A stretch of DNA of 64,000 bases, taken from DASQYE01 sp036389675 (GTDB lineage: Bacteria; Acidobacteriota; Blastocatellia; Pyrinomonadales; Pyrinomonadaceae). The position numbers and the translations under genes were made by a program. The notes below the pieces were generated by a model. It was not told the origin of the DNA and did not search any database. It saw nothing but the letters and a program-made list of their open reading frames with translations. Of the stretch, positions 34,648 through 43,890 are shown piece after piece (position 1 is the stretch's first letter; each line of letters starts with the position of its first letter). The stretch spans positions 236,735-300,734 of the forward strand of contig DASVWI010000030.1 in the NCBI GenBank assembly GCA_036389675.1, in the 5' to 3' direction.

Positions 34648-36495
34648 TCATTTAGTCCACGTGACGGTCGTGGGCTTCGGGGGCTGCCAGGAGGTATCGA
34701 TACGCACGTGTTTGAGGGAAGGAGCATCGAGCAGGTTCGCATCGAAGCCGACGACGTAAGGCTTGACGAGCGAATATGACGAGGCGAAGTAGATGGGTAT
34801 GGCCGGCAACTCCCTGAGCGCCTGCTCTTCCGACACGATTCGCTGCGGGGTCGGCACGCGCTCCTCCAATGCCGGCCTCGACTCGTCATTGGATTTTGCG
34901 CCGCCGGCCCTTTCGGCTTCGCCGCCGGATTCCGTCGCCTCACCTGTGTTTCCCGTCTCGGAGGTGTCCGGGGCAGCATCCTGCTCGAAGATCAGGCGCA
35001 TGTTGGTGGCCTCATCCATCGTCTGCATAACGATGCCGCGTCGCATGACATCGTAATCGCCCGCGCGCACAGCCGCTTCGTATTCATCCCAGCTCTTCAT
35101 GATCACGTCCGTCTCGACGTTCAGCGCATTCTTCCACATCGCGGCGACCGACTGCGCCACTGTGCGCTGCTGCTCGTTGCGATTGATCAGCAGACGTATG
35201 CGCGGGAAATTTGCGCCGCCCGGAAAACCCGCCTCGGCGAGCAGCCGCCTGGCCCGCGCCGCGTCGTGCTCAAGAGACGCTAACTCTTCATTGCCGCCGC
35301 TGTGCGCCTTCTCGGCTGGCATTTGCACCGGGAGAAACTTCTTCGCCGGTTCGGTCGCGCCCTCCATCTTATCCTCGCTGATGCGGTCGCGATCAATGCT
35401 GATAGCCAGAGCCTCGCGCACTCTCACGTCGTTGAAGGGAGCGCGCTCGATGTTGAAGCTGTAATAGGTCAGCGCGCCGAAGGTGGCACGCCGAAAATCC
35501 TTATAGGGCGCGAGCAGCTTCAGGGCCAGCGGCTCGAATCCGGCGTTGGTCACGGCGTCAACCTCGCCAGCGTGATATGCCGCCAGCGCCGACTCCGTAT
35601 CGCGCGATTCGACAAATTGCACTCTCTGTAGATTGACCGTCTGCGCGTCCCAGTAGTTTTTCGCGCGCTCAAGCACCACCCCGCTGCGATCAGCCTTGAC
35701 GATCTGAAATGCGCCGTTTGAAACCAGCGCCGCATCAGGCTCGGGCGCAGTATTCAAGCTATGTACGGGTCGAAAGACCGGATGAGCGACGAGCGACGGG
35801 AAATTCTCATCGGGCTGCTGCAAGCGCACGCGCAGGACGTAATCGCTCAGGACTTCCGCACCGAAGGGCACAACTGTCTCTGCCGGCTTCTCTTCTTTTT
35901 TCGCGCCGCGCTTCGCGCCGTTCGTCTCCGGCGTGCGCCGCGCGGCTTGCGCCGGAGTCTCCGGTGGCAGCGGCTGCGCGCTCGCTGTCGCATTGACAGA
36001 GACGGGCTTTGCTCCCGAAATATTTTCCAGCAGCCGGGCGTGCGGCGCTCGCTCGCCGAGCTGTAGAGTGCGCTGCCACGAATTGACGAAATCGCGCGCC
36101 GTCACAGGCGCGCCGTTAGACCAGCGCGCATCCTGCCGAAGATAGAACGTCCATTCACGATTGTCAGACGAAGATTCCCAGCGCGTCGCCACGCCCGGCA
36201 CGGGAGCCAGCGTGCGCGGGTCGTAATCCGTAAGCCCCTCGAAGATCGCGCGCACGGCGTCCGTATCAGGCGGGGCGGCGGCCAGCGCCGGGTCGAAAGT
36301 CTGCGGCAACCCGCCATCGCTCCAACGAAACTCCTGCGCGCGCGGGACGGCAACCTTTCCGTAGTAAGGCTCGACCTCCTGATCCAGAAAGCAGCCTCCG
36401 CCCGTGACAGACAAAACGATCAGCATCGACACGGCCAGACCCGTGCGCCAACGCTCAATGGTTCTCCTCAGCCTCTTTCTTTTCCTGTTAACCAT
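34648..36495 (-). CDS. Second peptide-binding lipoprotein (OppA paralogue)
   Basis: A 615-residue SBP-family 5 lipoprotein: Arg-rich start, hydrophobic segment and lipobox VTGGGC. It shares YYGKVAVP, LPQTFDPALA, 'WTFYLRQDARWSNGAPVTA' and FVNSWQRTL with its neighbour. Two low-complexity inserts stand out: an Ala/Pro/Lys-rich one (about 175-215) and an acidic Gly/Glu one (about 515-555). ATG 36495 is chosen; a GTG two codons earlier is equally possible. It may offer a second specificity to the single OppBCDF complex. Confidence 0.85.
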   Translation of the reverse strand: MVNRKRKRLRRTIERWRTGLAVSMLIVLSVTGGGCFLDQEVEPYYGKVAVPRAQEFRWSDGGLPQTFDPALAAAPPDTDAVRAIFEGLTDYDPRTLAPVPGVATRWESSSDNREWTFYLRQDARWSNGAPVTARDFVNSWQRTLQLGERAPHARLLENISGAKPVSVNATASAQPLPPETPAQAARRTPETNGAKRGAKKEEKPAETVVPFGAEVLSDYVLRVRLQQPDENFPSLVAHPVFRPVHSLNTAPEPDAALVSNGAFQIVKADRSGVVLERAKNYWDAQTVNLQRVQFVESRDTESALAAYHAGEVDAVTNAGFEPLALKLLAPYKDFRRATFGALTYYSFNIERAPFNDVRVREALAISIDRDRISEDKMEGATEPAKKFLPVQMPAEKAHSGGNEELASLEHDAARARRLLAEAGFPGGANFPRIRLLINRNEQQRTVAQSVAAMWKNALNVETDVIMKSWDEYEAAVRAGDYDVMRRGIVMQTMDEATNMRLIFEQDAAPDTSETGNTGEATESGGEAERAGGAKSNDESRPALEERVPTPQRIVSEEQALRELPAIPIYFASSYSLVKPYVVGFDANLLDAPSLKHVRIDTSWQPPKPTTVTWTK

Positions 36496-36539
36496 CTGCA
36501 CAATCGCCTGTCATTGAACATCCAGCGTGGCGCGGCCCG

Positions 36540-37148
36540 CTAAGCTTCGGCCAGCGCTCGCAAAGCCTCGTAGACCTTTATGGCCTGCTGCCGGGTCGGC
36601 TCGAAGCCTTCCGAGGTATCGATCAGGAAATCGGCGTAGCGCATCTTCTCTTCCTGCGGCATCTGCGCGGCTATACGACGCGACGCCTCTTCCAAAGAGA
36701 GGTTATTGCGCGCCATCAATCGCGCGGCCTGAATCTCAGGCCGACAATGTACCACGATTAGCTTGTCAAAACGGCGATAACCGCCCGATTCGATCATCAG
36801 CGCCGCATCCACGACCGCGATTCCTGTCGGGTCTTCCCCCTCCCACCGCCGCAACTGCTCGTCCTGCGCGGCGATTATATACGGATGAAGCAGCGAATTT
36901 AAGAGCGTCCGCTTGCTTTCGTCAGCGAAGATAATCGCGCCCAGACCAGCACGGTCAAGCGACCCGTCCGCCAGCAAGACCTCTTCGCCGAAACTCTCAA
37001 CGAGCGCCCGCAACCCCGGCGTGCCGCTCGCCACTACCTCGCGCGCAGTCTTGTCGGCATCCAGCACATGACAACCCAACTCCGCCAGCACCGCGGAGAC
37101 GAAAGACTTACCCACGGCTATCGAGCCGGTCAACCCAACACGCAACAT
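36540..37148 (-). CDS. coaE: Dephospho-CoA kinase
   Basis: The last step of coenzyme A synthesis, phosphorylating the ribose 3'-OH of dephospho-CoA. The 202-residue length is standard. It has the P-loop GSIAVGKS (8-15), VLDADKTAREVV and VVDAALMIESG. The start codon lacks a clear Shine-Dalgarno; a heptad-repeat hairpin begins five nucleotides upstream. It sits between folD and the second oppA on the same strand. Confidence 0.93.
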   Translation of the reverse strand: MLRVGLTGSIAVGKSFVSAVLAELGCHVLDADKTAREVVASGTPGLRALVESFGEEVLLADGSLDRAGLGAIIFADESKRTLLNSLLHPYIIAAQDEQLRRWEGEDPTGIAVVDAALMIESGGYRRFDKLIVVHCRPEIQAARLMARNNLSLEEASRRIAAQMPQEEKMRYADFLIDTSEGFEPTRQQAIKVYEALRALAEA

Positions 37149-37152
37149 TATT

Positions 37153-37247
37153 ACATTTTAGATTTTGGATTAACGCTTCTGCAATCTTGAATTTTGGACG
37201 CGAGCCTTCAATCACAGCAGGCTCGCCAATCTAAAATCCAAAATGGA
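37153..37247. repeat. Heptad-repeat hairpin 2, folD/coaE spacer
   Basis: The outer arms are an AT-rich pair: ATTTTAGATTTTGGATT at 37155-37171, against 37229-37245, whose complement reads ATTTTGGATTTTAGATT (the same two 7-nt words in swapped order). Another ATTTTGG copy lies at 37191. Inside is a perfect 7-bp stem, GCGAGCC/GGCTCGC (37200-37206 with 37220-37226). The arms are strikingly AT-rich against the GC-rich genes around them. Confidence 0.7.
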
Positions 37248-37256
37248 TTTGCGCTC

Positions 37257-38222
37257 TCACAAACCGCGCCTGCGTCGCGCCGCCGTCAACGTATTCTGCA
37301 TGAGCATGGCGACGGTCAGGAGGCCCACGCCTCCCGGCACGGGGCTCAGATGACCCGCTACTCGACGCGCCTCAACAGGATGTACATCGCCGACAATCGT
37401 ATAGCCGCGCTTACCTATAACGCCGAGGCGCTTGTCGGCTTCCGCACCGAACCACTCACGCACCTGTGCCTCGTCGCTCACCTGATTGATACCGACATCG
37501 ATCACGGTCGCGCCGGGTTTGATATGCTCGGCCCGTATGAAGGCGGGACGACCGAGGGCCGCGACCAGTATGTCCGCGCGGCGCGTGACCGAGGCGAGGT
37601 CTTCTGTGCGCGAATGACAGATCGTCACGGTCGCGTCTCGCTGCAAGAGCAGTTGAGCGGCGGGACGACCGACGATGTGGCTGCGACCGACCACGCACGC
37701 GTTAGCTCCGCTGATCCTGATAGCGTTGCGTTCCAGCAGCTCTATGATACCGGCGGGCGTACACGGGGCGATCACCGGTTGGCCCATCGCCAACCGTCCG
37801 ACATTGACCGGGTGAAACCCGTCAACGTCCTTCATGGGATCAATGGCCTCGATGACGCGAGTTTCGTCGACCCCGCGCGGCAGCGGCAACTGCACCAGAA
37901 TCCCGTCAACATCCTCGCGCTCGTTCAAGCTCGCGACCAGCTCAAGCAACTCTTCTGTCGTCGTCTCGGCAGAAAGCGCGTGATGCTCCGACCGCAGGCC
38001 AAGCTCAAGGGATGTCTGTACCTTGTTGCGCACGTAAATGGCCGAGGCCGGGTCTTCCCCCACACGAACGACCGCAAGGCACGGGCGCGCGCCGTGCTCC
38101 CCGGCGAGGCGCTCTATCATAACGGCGACATCGCGCTTGATCTCTTCGGCAATGCGCGCGCCGTCCAAAACCTGCGCCGTCCGCTCGCCCTCTTTTGATT
38201 GTTGACTGCTTTCTGGCATCAT
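37257..38222 (-). CDS. folD: Bifunctional methylenetetrahydrofolate dehydrogenase/cyclohydrolase
   Basis: Interconverts 5,10-methylene-, methenyl- and 10-formyl-tetrahydrofolate with NADP. 321 residues with the catalytic Tyr/Lys in YVRNKVQTS, QLPLPRGVDE, PMKDVDGFHPVNVG, the nucleotide-binding GRSHIVGRP and the C-terminal SPVPGGVG. The usual PVPGGVGPLT reads PVPGGVGLLT. Two ATGs in tandem (38222, 38219) begin it. It diverges from the lytic transglycosylase gene. Confidence 0.94.
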   Translation of the reverse strand: MMPESSQQSKEGERTAQVLDGARIAEEIKRDVAVMIERLAGEHGARPCLAVVRVGEDPASAIYVRNKVQTSLELGLRSEHHALSAETTTEELLELVASLNEREDVDGILVQLPLPRGVDETRVIEAIDPMKDVDGFHPVNVGRLAMGQPVIAPCTPAGIIELLERNAIRISGANACVVGRSHIVGRPAAQLLLQRDATVTICHSRTEDLASVTRRADILVAALGRPAFIRAEHIKPGATVIDVGINQVSDEAQVREWFGAEADKRLGVIGKRGYTIVGDVHPVEARRVAGHLSPVPGGVGLLTVAMLMQNTLTAARRRRGL

Positions 38223-38252
38223 ATCTGTTGCTTACTTGAATTCAAACAGGAC

Positions 38253-38277
38253 TTGACCTCTTTCATAGTTTTATAAT
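38253..38277 (+). promoter_or_regulatory. Possible promoter of the lytic transglycosylase gene
   Basis: A perfect TATAAT (38272-38277) lies 33 nt before the ATG. The nearest TTGACC (38253-38258) is only 13 nt upstream of it, too close for a canonical pair. Confidence 0.35.
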
Positions 38278-38309
38278 GGCGCTCTAAGATTAGCGCACCC
38301 ATACATATC

Positions 38310-40865
38310 ATGTCATCAACCAATACAAAAAAGACCCGCACCTTTTTGATTATCACGCTGGCCTTTCTCTTCAGTTGGCCCACGCAGGCGCAGACGCCCG
38401 GCGAGCGCCACGAGAGGATTCGCGCGAGCGTCGAAGGCGGCAACTACGATTCGGCCATCAACGAGCTGAGATCATTGATGAGCGCCGACCCGTCTCTCTT
38501 TACGCTCAATAACTATGACTACCTGCTGGCGCGTCTTTCGGAGCGGCGCGGCGACACGGCCACCGCTGCCAGCGCCTATCAGGCTGTGCTCGCTCGCAAA
38601 TCCCAACTCTCTCAATACGCGCTCTGGCACTTAGCCCAGTTTGCGCGCTCGACCGGAAACCTCCTGCTTGAGCGCGAACAACTGCGCCAGCTCATCGCCA
38701 CGACGCCCGCGAGCCTTCTGCGCGAGGCCGCGCTGGCGCGACTCGGCGAAAGCTTTCTGGAAAGCGGCGACTATCCGTCGGCCATCGCGACCTTGAGCCC
38801 GCGCGCCGCCGCCAAAGGCCCGGCCACCGCCCGCGAAGCCCTTACGCTCGTCGGGCAGGCCAAGCTCCGCAGCGGTCAAACGCAATCTGCGCGCGAGACG
38901 TTCAATAGCCTCATCACACAATTGCCAGACCCCGCGCGCCCTGATGATTTCGCGCTCGCCGCCGTCCGTGGGCTGGACGAGCTCGATAGCGGAAGCCCCG
39001 AGGCCGCCGAGAAACAGGCCCCGCAGCTTGCTGAAGGCGAACACCTGCGACGCGCGGGCATTTACAACTTCAACCGCGATTTCAGTGGAGCGCGCCGTCA
39101 CTACCTGGCGCTGGTTGAGCGTTACCCGCAGAGCGCAAGCGTCGCAGACGCGCTCTATCAGATCGCGCGCGGCTTCTATCAGGAACGCAAATTCGACGAG
39201 GCCGTCACCTATTACCAGCGCGTCGTCAACGAGTTTCCGCAAACGGGAAGCGCACGCGATGCGCTGAGCTTTATCGCCTCATCCTACGTCCGCACGAAAC
39301 GCACGGACGAGGCCGTCGCGGCCTATCGCCGCTATATCGAAAAATACCCGGACGCGCCCAACCCCGAGCGCTCCTATCTCAACATTATCGATGCGCTGCG
39401 CGAAGCCGGGCGCGACAAAGAGGCGGAGGACTGGATAGGGCAGACTCGCGCTCGCTTTAAGAATCAGGTCGGCGGCGCGCTCGCCCTCTTCTCGCAGGCC
39501 AAGATTCATCTGGCCCGGAAAGCATGGGCCGAGGCGCTTGCGGATTTCGACGCCCTGCGAACGGAAACAGACCTCGGAGGCATGCAGGTTCCCGGCGGGA
39601 CTAATCCGACGGAGATCGCCTTCATGCGCGCCTACACGCTTGAACAATTGGGCCGCACGGATGAAGCGATCAGCGCTTACCTTGAGATGCCTCTGGCGCG
39701 CAATGACTATTACGGCTGGCGCGCGACGCTTAGACTGCGCGCGCTCGCCAGGGACGCTCGCACGCAGGGCTTCGTGGATTCACGTTTGAAGGCTCTGCGC
39801 GCAGACGCTCAGCAGGCTCTTTCCGGCGGGCAGGCCGAGCGCGCACGCGTCAGCGCTCAGCGCGCGCTGCGCCTGACCGAAGATGCTGCGACGCGAAATG
39901 AGCTGCTTGAGCTGGCCCGGCGAGCCTACGCGTCGCTTCCCTCCTACAACAATTTCCCAGCGCCGCGCTTACTCTCCGCCGGGCGTAAGACCGTTATCAC
40001 GAGCGCGCCGCAGGAAACGACAGCCGCGCCCTCTCATCAAGCGCTGGCCGACGAGCTTCTCTTCCTTGGGCTCTACGACGAGGGCGCGCCGGAGTTAGCC
40101 GTCGCGGAGAATGCTTTCGATACCGCAAGCGTCGTTAAGCAGGATGACGCGACAGAGAAAACAGCCGACGCAGAGAAGACGCAAACGGCTCAGCCATCCA
40201 GCAGTAATAGCACAGGCGCGCAAGGTCGCGCAGCCCCCTCGCGTGATGCGGCCTACACTCTGGCCGTTTACTACAGGCGCGGCGACAAGGCCAATCACGC
40301 CGTCGCATTCGCTGAACCCTTATGGAAGCAGTTGCCGTCGGATTACCTGATCGAGCTTGCGCCGCGCGAAATGGTCGAGCTTCTTTACCCGACGCCATAT
40401 CGCGCTGCCCTGCTCGAATCAGCGCCCCCGCGTGGTGTCGACCCGCGCTTCGTCCTCGCCATCATGCGACAGGAATCGCGCTTTCGTCCCGAAACCAAGT
40501 CGGTCTCGGCGGCTCGCGGACTGATGCAATTCATTCCTTCGACGGCTGACGAAATCGCGACGCAGCTGCGCCGCCGCGATTTCTCACAGGACGATCTGTA
40601 CAACCCGCCAATCGCGATTCTCTTCGGCTCGCAGTACATGGGAAATCTTTTCAAGCTCTTTCCGGATCAACCGCAGGCCGTCGCGGCTTCCTATAACGGG
40701 GGCGAAGACAACGTCGAGCGCTGGCTCGCGCGCGCCCGCTCTAACGACCCGGACATTTACGTTTTAGAGATAGGATTTACACAGGCGAAGGATTACGTCT
40801 ACAAGGTCACGTCCAACTTCTGGGTCTACCAGTCGCTCTATAACGAAAAGCTGGAACGTAGATGA
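38310..40865 (+). CDS. slt: Soluble lytic murein transglycosylase with TPR-like superhelix
   Basis: An 851-residue periplasmic enzyme cleaving peptidoglycan glycan strands. It has a signal peptide (hydrophobic 12-24, cleavage near TQAQ), a long run of TPR-like helices (about 30-520) of the Slt70 type, and a Thr/Gln-rich linker. The C-terminal SLT domain (about 700-851) has catalytic Glu722 in MRQESRFRP, SAARGLMQFIPSTA and AASYNGG. Slt70 of E. coli is about 620 residues; the excess is in the helical part. Confidence 0.9.
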   Translation: MSSTNTKKTRTFLIITLAFLFSWPTQAQTPGERHERIRASVEGGNYDSAINELRSLMSADPSLFTLNNYDYLLARLSERRGDTATAASAYQAVLARKSQLSQYALWHLAQFARSTGNLLLEREQLRQLIATTPASLLREAALARLGESFLESGDYPSAIATLSPRAAAKGPATAREALTLVGQAKLRSGQTQSARETFNSLITQLPDPARPDDFALAAVRGLDELDSGSPEAAEKQAPQLAEGEHLRRAGIYNFNRDFSGARRHYLALVERYPQSASVADALYQIARGFYQERKFDEAVTYYQRVVNEFPQTGSARDALSFIASSYVRTKRTDEAVAAYRRYIEKYPDAPNPERSYLNIIDALREAGRDKEAEDWIGQTRARFKNQVGGALALFSQAKIHLARKAWAEALADFDALRTETDLGGMQVPGGTNPTEIAFMRAYTLEQLGRTDEAISAYLEMPLARNDYYGWRATLRLRALARDARTQGFVDSRLKALRADAQQALSGGQAERARVSAQRALRLTEDAATRNELLELARRAYASLPSYNNFPAPRLLSAGRKTVITSAPQETTAAPSHQALADELLFLGLYDEGAPELAVAENAFDTASVVKQDDATEKTADAEKTQTAQPSSSNSTGAQGRAAPSRDAAYTLAVYYRRGDKANHAVAFAEPLWKQLPSDYLIELAPREMVELLYPTPYRAALLESAPPRGVDPRFVLAIMRQESRFRPETKSVSAARGLMQFIPSTADEIATQLRRRDFSQDDLYNPPIAILFGSQYMGNLFKLFPDQPQAVAASYNGGEDNVERWLARARSNDPDIYVLEIGFTQAKDYVYKVTSNFWVYQSLYNEKLERR

Positions 40866-40911
40866 GCCTTGCCCGGCACGACCCGCAGGCAATCGATGAG
40901 AAAGAGCATCC

Positions 40912-41823
40912 ATGAATCCTGATCTGAGGCTTCCGATGAGACTGACGAGCTATCTACTGTTGGGCCTTGTCTGCCTGCTCGCGGCCATGTCGTCGCTCGC
41001 GTGCAGGCAGACGCAGAAAGCCGCCTCGGGCCGTCGCTATGAATTGAACGGCAAGGTCGTCTCGGTTGACAGGGCGAAGCATCGCGTCACGCTCGACCAT
41101 GAGGAAATCCCCGGCTATATGGAAGCGATGATCATGCCCTACACGCTCAGGGACGAGCAGATACTCGCGGAGCTTGTGCCCGGCGACCAACTACGCGCGA
41201 CGCTCGTGGTCGACGGCAACACCACATCGCTCGAAAACATCATGTTCACGCGCTCCACCCCGGAATCTTCGGGCGCTAACGCACCCGTAGCGCGAGCAGG
41301 GCCAAAACCCGGCGACGCTCTGCCTGATTTCAAGCTCGTCAATCAGGACGCCAAAGCTATTGCTCTTAGCCAGTATCGCGGCAAGGCGCTCGTGCTGACG
41401 TTCATCTACACGCGCTGCCCGCTGCCGGAATACTGCACGCTGATGAGCACCAACTTCGCCGCCGTAGATAGAGAGCTTCAGAAGAACCCGGAGCTTTACG
41501 CTCGAACACACCTGCTCAGCGTAAGCTTTGACCCGGGCTACGACACGCCGAAAGTGCTACGCAGCTACGGCGCGGCCCACACCGGAAACTTCACCAACGA
41601 AACCTTCAAGCACTGGGAATTCGCCACCGGCAAGCCCGAGGAGATCAAGGAGATGGCGCAGTTTTTCGGCCTCACCTATTATCAGGAAACCGATCAGATC
41701 ATCCACGGACTACGCACGGCCATCATCACGCCCGACGGCCACATCCATAAAATCTACGAAGGCAACGAGTGGAAACCCGAAGAGCTTCTGCGCGAGCTGC
41801 AAACCTTATTCAATAAGGGCTAG
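40912..41823 (+). CDS. CusF-like plus SCO1/SenC fusion lipoprotein
   Basis: A 303-residue protein with a lipoprotein signal (lipobox SSLAC, Cys at about 31). A CusF-type copper-binding domain (about 42-115, 'GKVVSVDRAKHRVTLDHE', GYMEAMIMPY) is followed by a thioredoxin-fold SCO domain (about 130-300). The SCO domain has CPLPEYC and the conserved His in QIIHGLRT. SCO proteins deliver copper to the CuA centre of cytochrome oxidase. The CusF part may store or relay copper. No oxidase genes are in the window. Confidence 0.87.
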   Translation: MNPDLRLPMRLTSYLLLGLVCLLAAMSSLACRQTQKAASGRRYELNGKVVSVDRAKHRVTLDHEEIPGYMEAMIMPYTLRDEQILAELVPGDQLRATLVVDGNTTSLENIMFTRSTPESSGANAPVARAGPKPGDALPDFKLVNQDAKAIALSQYRGKALVLTFIYTRCPLPEYCTLMSTNFAAVDRELQKNPELYARTHLLSVSFDPGYDTPKVLRSYGAAHTGNFTNETFKHWEFATGKPEEIKEMAQFFGLTYYQETDQIIHGLRTAIITPDGHIHKIYEGNEWKPEELLRELQTLFNKG

Positions 41824-41825
41824 CA

Positions 41826-41887
41826 TCAAGAGATGAAAGAAAGCAGCTCAAGGCCCGAGCCTTGAGCTGCTTTCTTTCATCTCTTGA
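41826..41887. terminator. Perfect 29-bp hairpin between convergent genes
   Basis: The left arm at 41826-41854 is exactly complementary to 41859-41887, with a CCGA tetraloop. It begins 3 nt after the SCO gene stop and ends before the etfA stop. There is no T run on either side, so it would work as a very stable bidirectional barrier. It shares GATGAAAGAAA with heptad hairpin 1 and may be a member of that family. Confidence 0.8.
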
Positions 41888-41900
41888 CGGGCCGGCGGAA

Positions 41901-42887
41901 CTAGCCTTTCAGCTTCCTCACTTCTTCGGTCAGCACGGGCAGGACTTCAAAGAGGTCGCCGACGATGCCATAATCGGCGATGTCGAATATGGGCGCTTCC
42001 GGGTCTTTGTTGACGGCGACGATAGTGCCAGCGTTCTTCATGCCGACCAAGTGTTGAATCGCGCCGGAGATGCCCAGTGCTATGTAGAGCTTGGGCGCAA
42101 CGGTCTGTCCTGACGAGCCTATCTGGCGATCAATCGGCAGCCACTCGGCGTCGCAGATCGGTCGCGATGCGGCGATGTCGCCTCCCAGAACCTCGGCCAG
42201 CTTTTCGGCGAGCGCGATATTCTCCTTGCTCTTGATGCCGCGCCCGACGGCGACGATGACATCCGCCTTTGTCAGATCAACCGCCTGCTTCACCTCCTGA
42301 AAGGACGGTTCCGGCTTCATGCGAACTTCGCCGACCTCGACCTGCATGGTTTCCACGGGCGCGCTGCCGCCGCTGCCCCGCGTCGCCTGATCGGCGCGGT
42401 ACGCGCCCGACTGGAAGGTCGCGAACACAGGGGCTTCGCCGTCCGAGACTATGTCAGCGTCGATCTTGCCCAGAAAGATGCGGCGCGAGAACGTGACCGC
42501 ACCATCGGAAACCTGCGCGCGGATGCAATCGCTGATTAACCCTTTGCCGAAACGCGCGGCGAGCTTCGGAGCGTAATCGCGCACCAGATAGGTATGCGGC
42601 ATGACAACGTACTGCGGATCAATCGAGCGTATGACACGCTCCATCGCGTCCGTATAGCCGTCCGGCGTGTACTCCGCGAGCTTCTCATTATCCGCATACA
42701 CGACTTTGCTCACATCGTAGCCCGCAATCTCTTCGGCCAAACCGCTCACGCCTGAGCCCAGCAGCACCGCCGTCACACTTTGGCCCAACGCGCCGCCCAG
42801 ACTCTGCGCCGCCGCGATTGCCTCAAAAGAGGTCTTATTAAAAACGCCTGCACGATGCTCGGCGAATACCAGAATACCGTTACTCAT
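41901..42887 (-). CDS. etfA: Electron transfer flavoprotein alpha subunit
   Basis: A 328-residue FixB/EtfA protein. The N-terminal domain begins ILVFAEHRAG; the C-terminal FAD-binding domain has VGRGIKSKEN, AASRPICDAEW, 'IGSSGQTVAPKLYIALGISG', AIQH and VNKDPEAPIFDIADYG. With EtfB it carries electrons from acyl-CoA dehydrogenases to the quinone pool. It is the last gene of the fab/etf operon, separated from etfB by a heptad hairpin. Confidence 0.95.
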   Translation of the reverse strand: MSNGILVFAEHRAGVFNKTSFEAIAAAQSLGGALGQSVTAVLLGSGVSGLAEEIAGYDVSKVVYADNEKLAEYTPDGYTDAMERVIRSIDPQYVVMPHTYLVRDYAPKLAARFGKGLISDCIRAQVSDGAVTFSRRIFLGKIDADIVSDGEAPVFATFQSGAYRADQATRGSGGSAPVETMQVEVGEVRMKPEPSFQEVKQAVDLTKADVIVAVGRGIKSKENIALAEKLAEVLGGDIAASRPICDAEWLPIDRQIGSSGQTVAPKLYIALGISGAIQHLVGMKNAGTIVAVNKDPEAPIFDIADYGIVGDLFEVLPVLTEEVRKLKG

Positions 42888-42902
42888 TTTAACCCCTTAA
42901 CC

Positions 42903-43002
42903 GCAGTGGCATGTGACGAGTGAGTGATGAGGTAAAGACAGTTAACAGCGTCTCTCTGATCACTCATCACTGTTTTTCTTCCTGCTTGTCGCTCGTCACT
43001 GC
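42903..43002. repeat. Heptad-repeat hairpin 3, etfB/etfA spacer
   Basis: The left arm reads GCAGTG, then the extra 7-mer GCATGTG, then ACGAG (42903-42920). The right arm (complement of 42981-43002) reads GCAGTGACGAGCGACAAG, without that unit. Further 7-nt words (GTGATGA, GAGTGAT) fill the interior. It lies between cotranscribed genes, a few nucleotides after the etfB stop. Confidence 0.8.
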
Positions 43003-43004
43003 CT

Positions 43005-43778
43005 TTAAATGACCCTTGCTTCCGTATGAAGCTTTTCGGCGAGAGCGACCGCACCGGCTTTAGCGTCGCCGTCGCCGAGAAACTGCGTCTGTTTTGTTTT
43101 CTGTGGGAAATAGATTTTTTCGATGCGTTGATGCGAGGGGCGTGCCGCCGCATCACCTGCCGGAGTGACTTCCCTGATCTCTTTCTTCTTGGCGGCCATG
43201 ATGCCTTTCAGGGTCGCGTAGCGAATCTGGCTGATGCCGGACTGGATAGTGAGCAGCGCCGGGCGCGACATCGAATACCACTGATACCAGCCGCTTTCCA
43301 GCTCGCGCTTGACTCTCAACTGCTCGCCCGAGGCATCCACCTCGATGACAATCGTCGCGTGCGGGACATTCAGCAACTCCGCCATGATCACACCCGTCTG
43401 CGCGTAGCCGTAGTCGTCCGACTGTAATCCTGTCAGCACCAGATCGGCCTGCTCTTCCCTGATGGCGTCGGCGAGTATGCTGGCCGCGGCAAACGGCGAG
43501 AGATTGGTGACGGTGTCCAGAAGGACGTGAATGGCACGATCAGCGCCGCGCGCCAGCCCGTCCTTAATCACGCTCTTGACGCGCTGCGGCCCCATGGAGC
43601 AGATGACGACCTCGCCGCCGTGCTTCTCCTTCAGGCGCAGCGCCTCTTCGAGCGCGTAACCGTCCGACTCGTTGACCTCGTAAGAGAGGTCGCCCTCCTC
43701 AATCCAACTGGCATCCTTGTTAATACGCAAGATCGCATCCTTGTTCGCGACCTGTTTCATTAAAACAATGGTTTTCAT
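43005..43778 (-). CDS. etfB: Electron transfer flavoprotein beta subunit
   Basis: A 257-residue FixA/EtfB protein with MKTIVLMKQV, YEVNESDGYALEEALRLKE, the AMP-binding region around VLTGLQSDDYGYAQTG and the later RPALLTI. It pairs with EtfA. It lies between fabF and etfA, with a heptad hairpin on each side. Confidence 0.95.
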   Translation of the reverse strand: MKTIVLMKQVANKDAILRINKDASWIEEGDLSYEVNESDGYALEEALRLKEKHGGEVVICSMGPQRVKSVIKDGLARGADRAIHVLLDTVTNLSPFAAASILADAIREEQADLVLTGLQSDDYGYAQTGVIMAELLNVPHATIVIEVDASGEQLRVKRELESGWYQWYSMSRPALLTIQSGISQIRYATLKGIMAAKKKEIREVTPAGDAAARPSHQRIEKIYFPQKTKQTQFLGDGDAKAGAVALAEKLHTEARVI

Positions 43779-43792
43779 AGACTTTCTTCTTT

Positions 43793-43887
43793 GGAGATCA
43801 GAAGTCAGGACTCAGGGATCAGAATAAGAAGAAAGCGCCTGCTTTTATTCTGAATCCTGAGTCCTGACTTTCCGAGTCCTGAGTTCC
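43793..43887. repeat. Heptad-repeat hairpin 4, fabF/etfB spacer
   Basis: The arms at 43802-43831 and 43842-43870 share AAGTCAGGACTCAGG and a following TCAGAATAA. The unit is a 7-mer around TCAGGAC. The right side carries a further partial copy (GAGTCCTGAG at 43874-43883). It starts 14 nt upstream of etfB and ends 3 nt from the fabF stop. Confidence 0.8.
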
Positions 43888-43890
43888 TAC

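Noticed and set aside
42903..43002. Possible CRISPR-like repeat units in the fab/etf spacers
   Set aside because: The units are 7 nt, contiguous and inverted, with no spacers of regular length and no cas genes.
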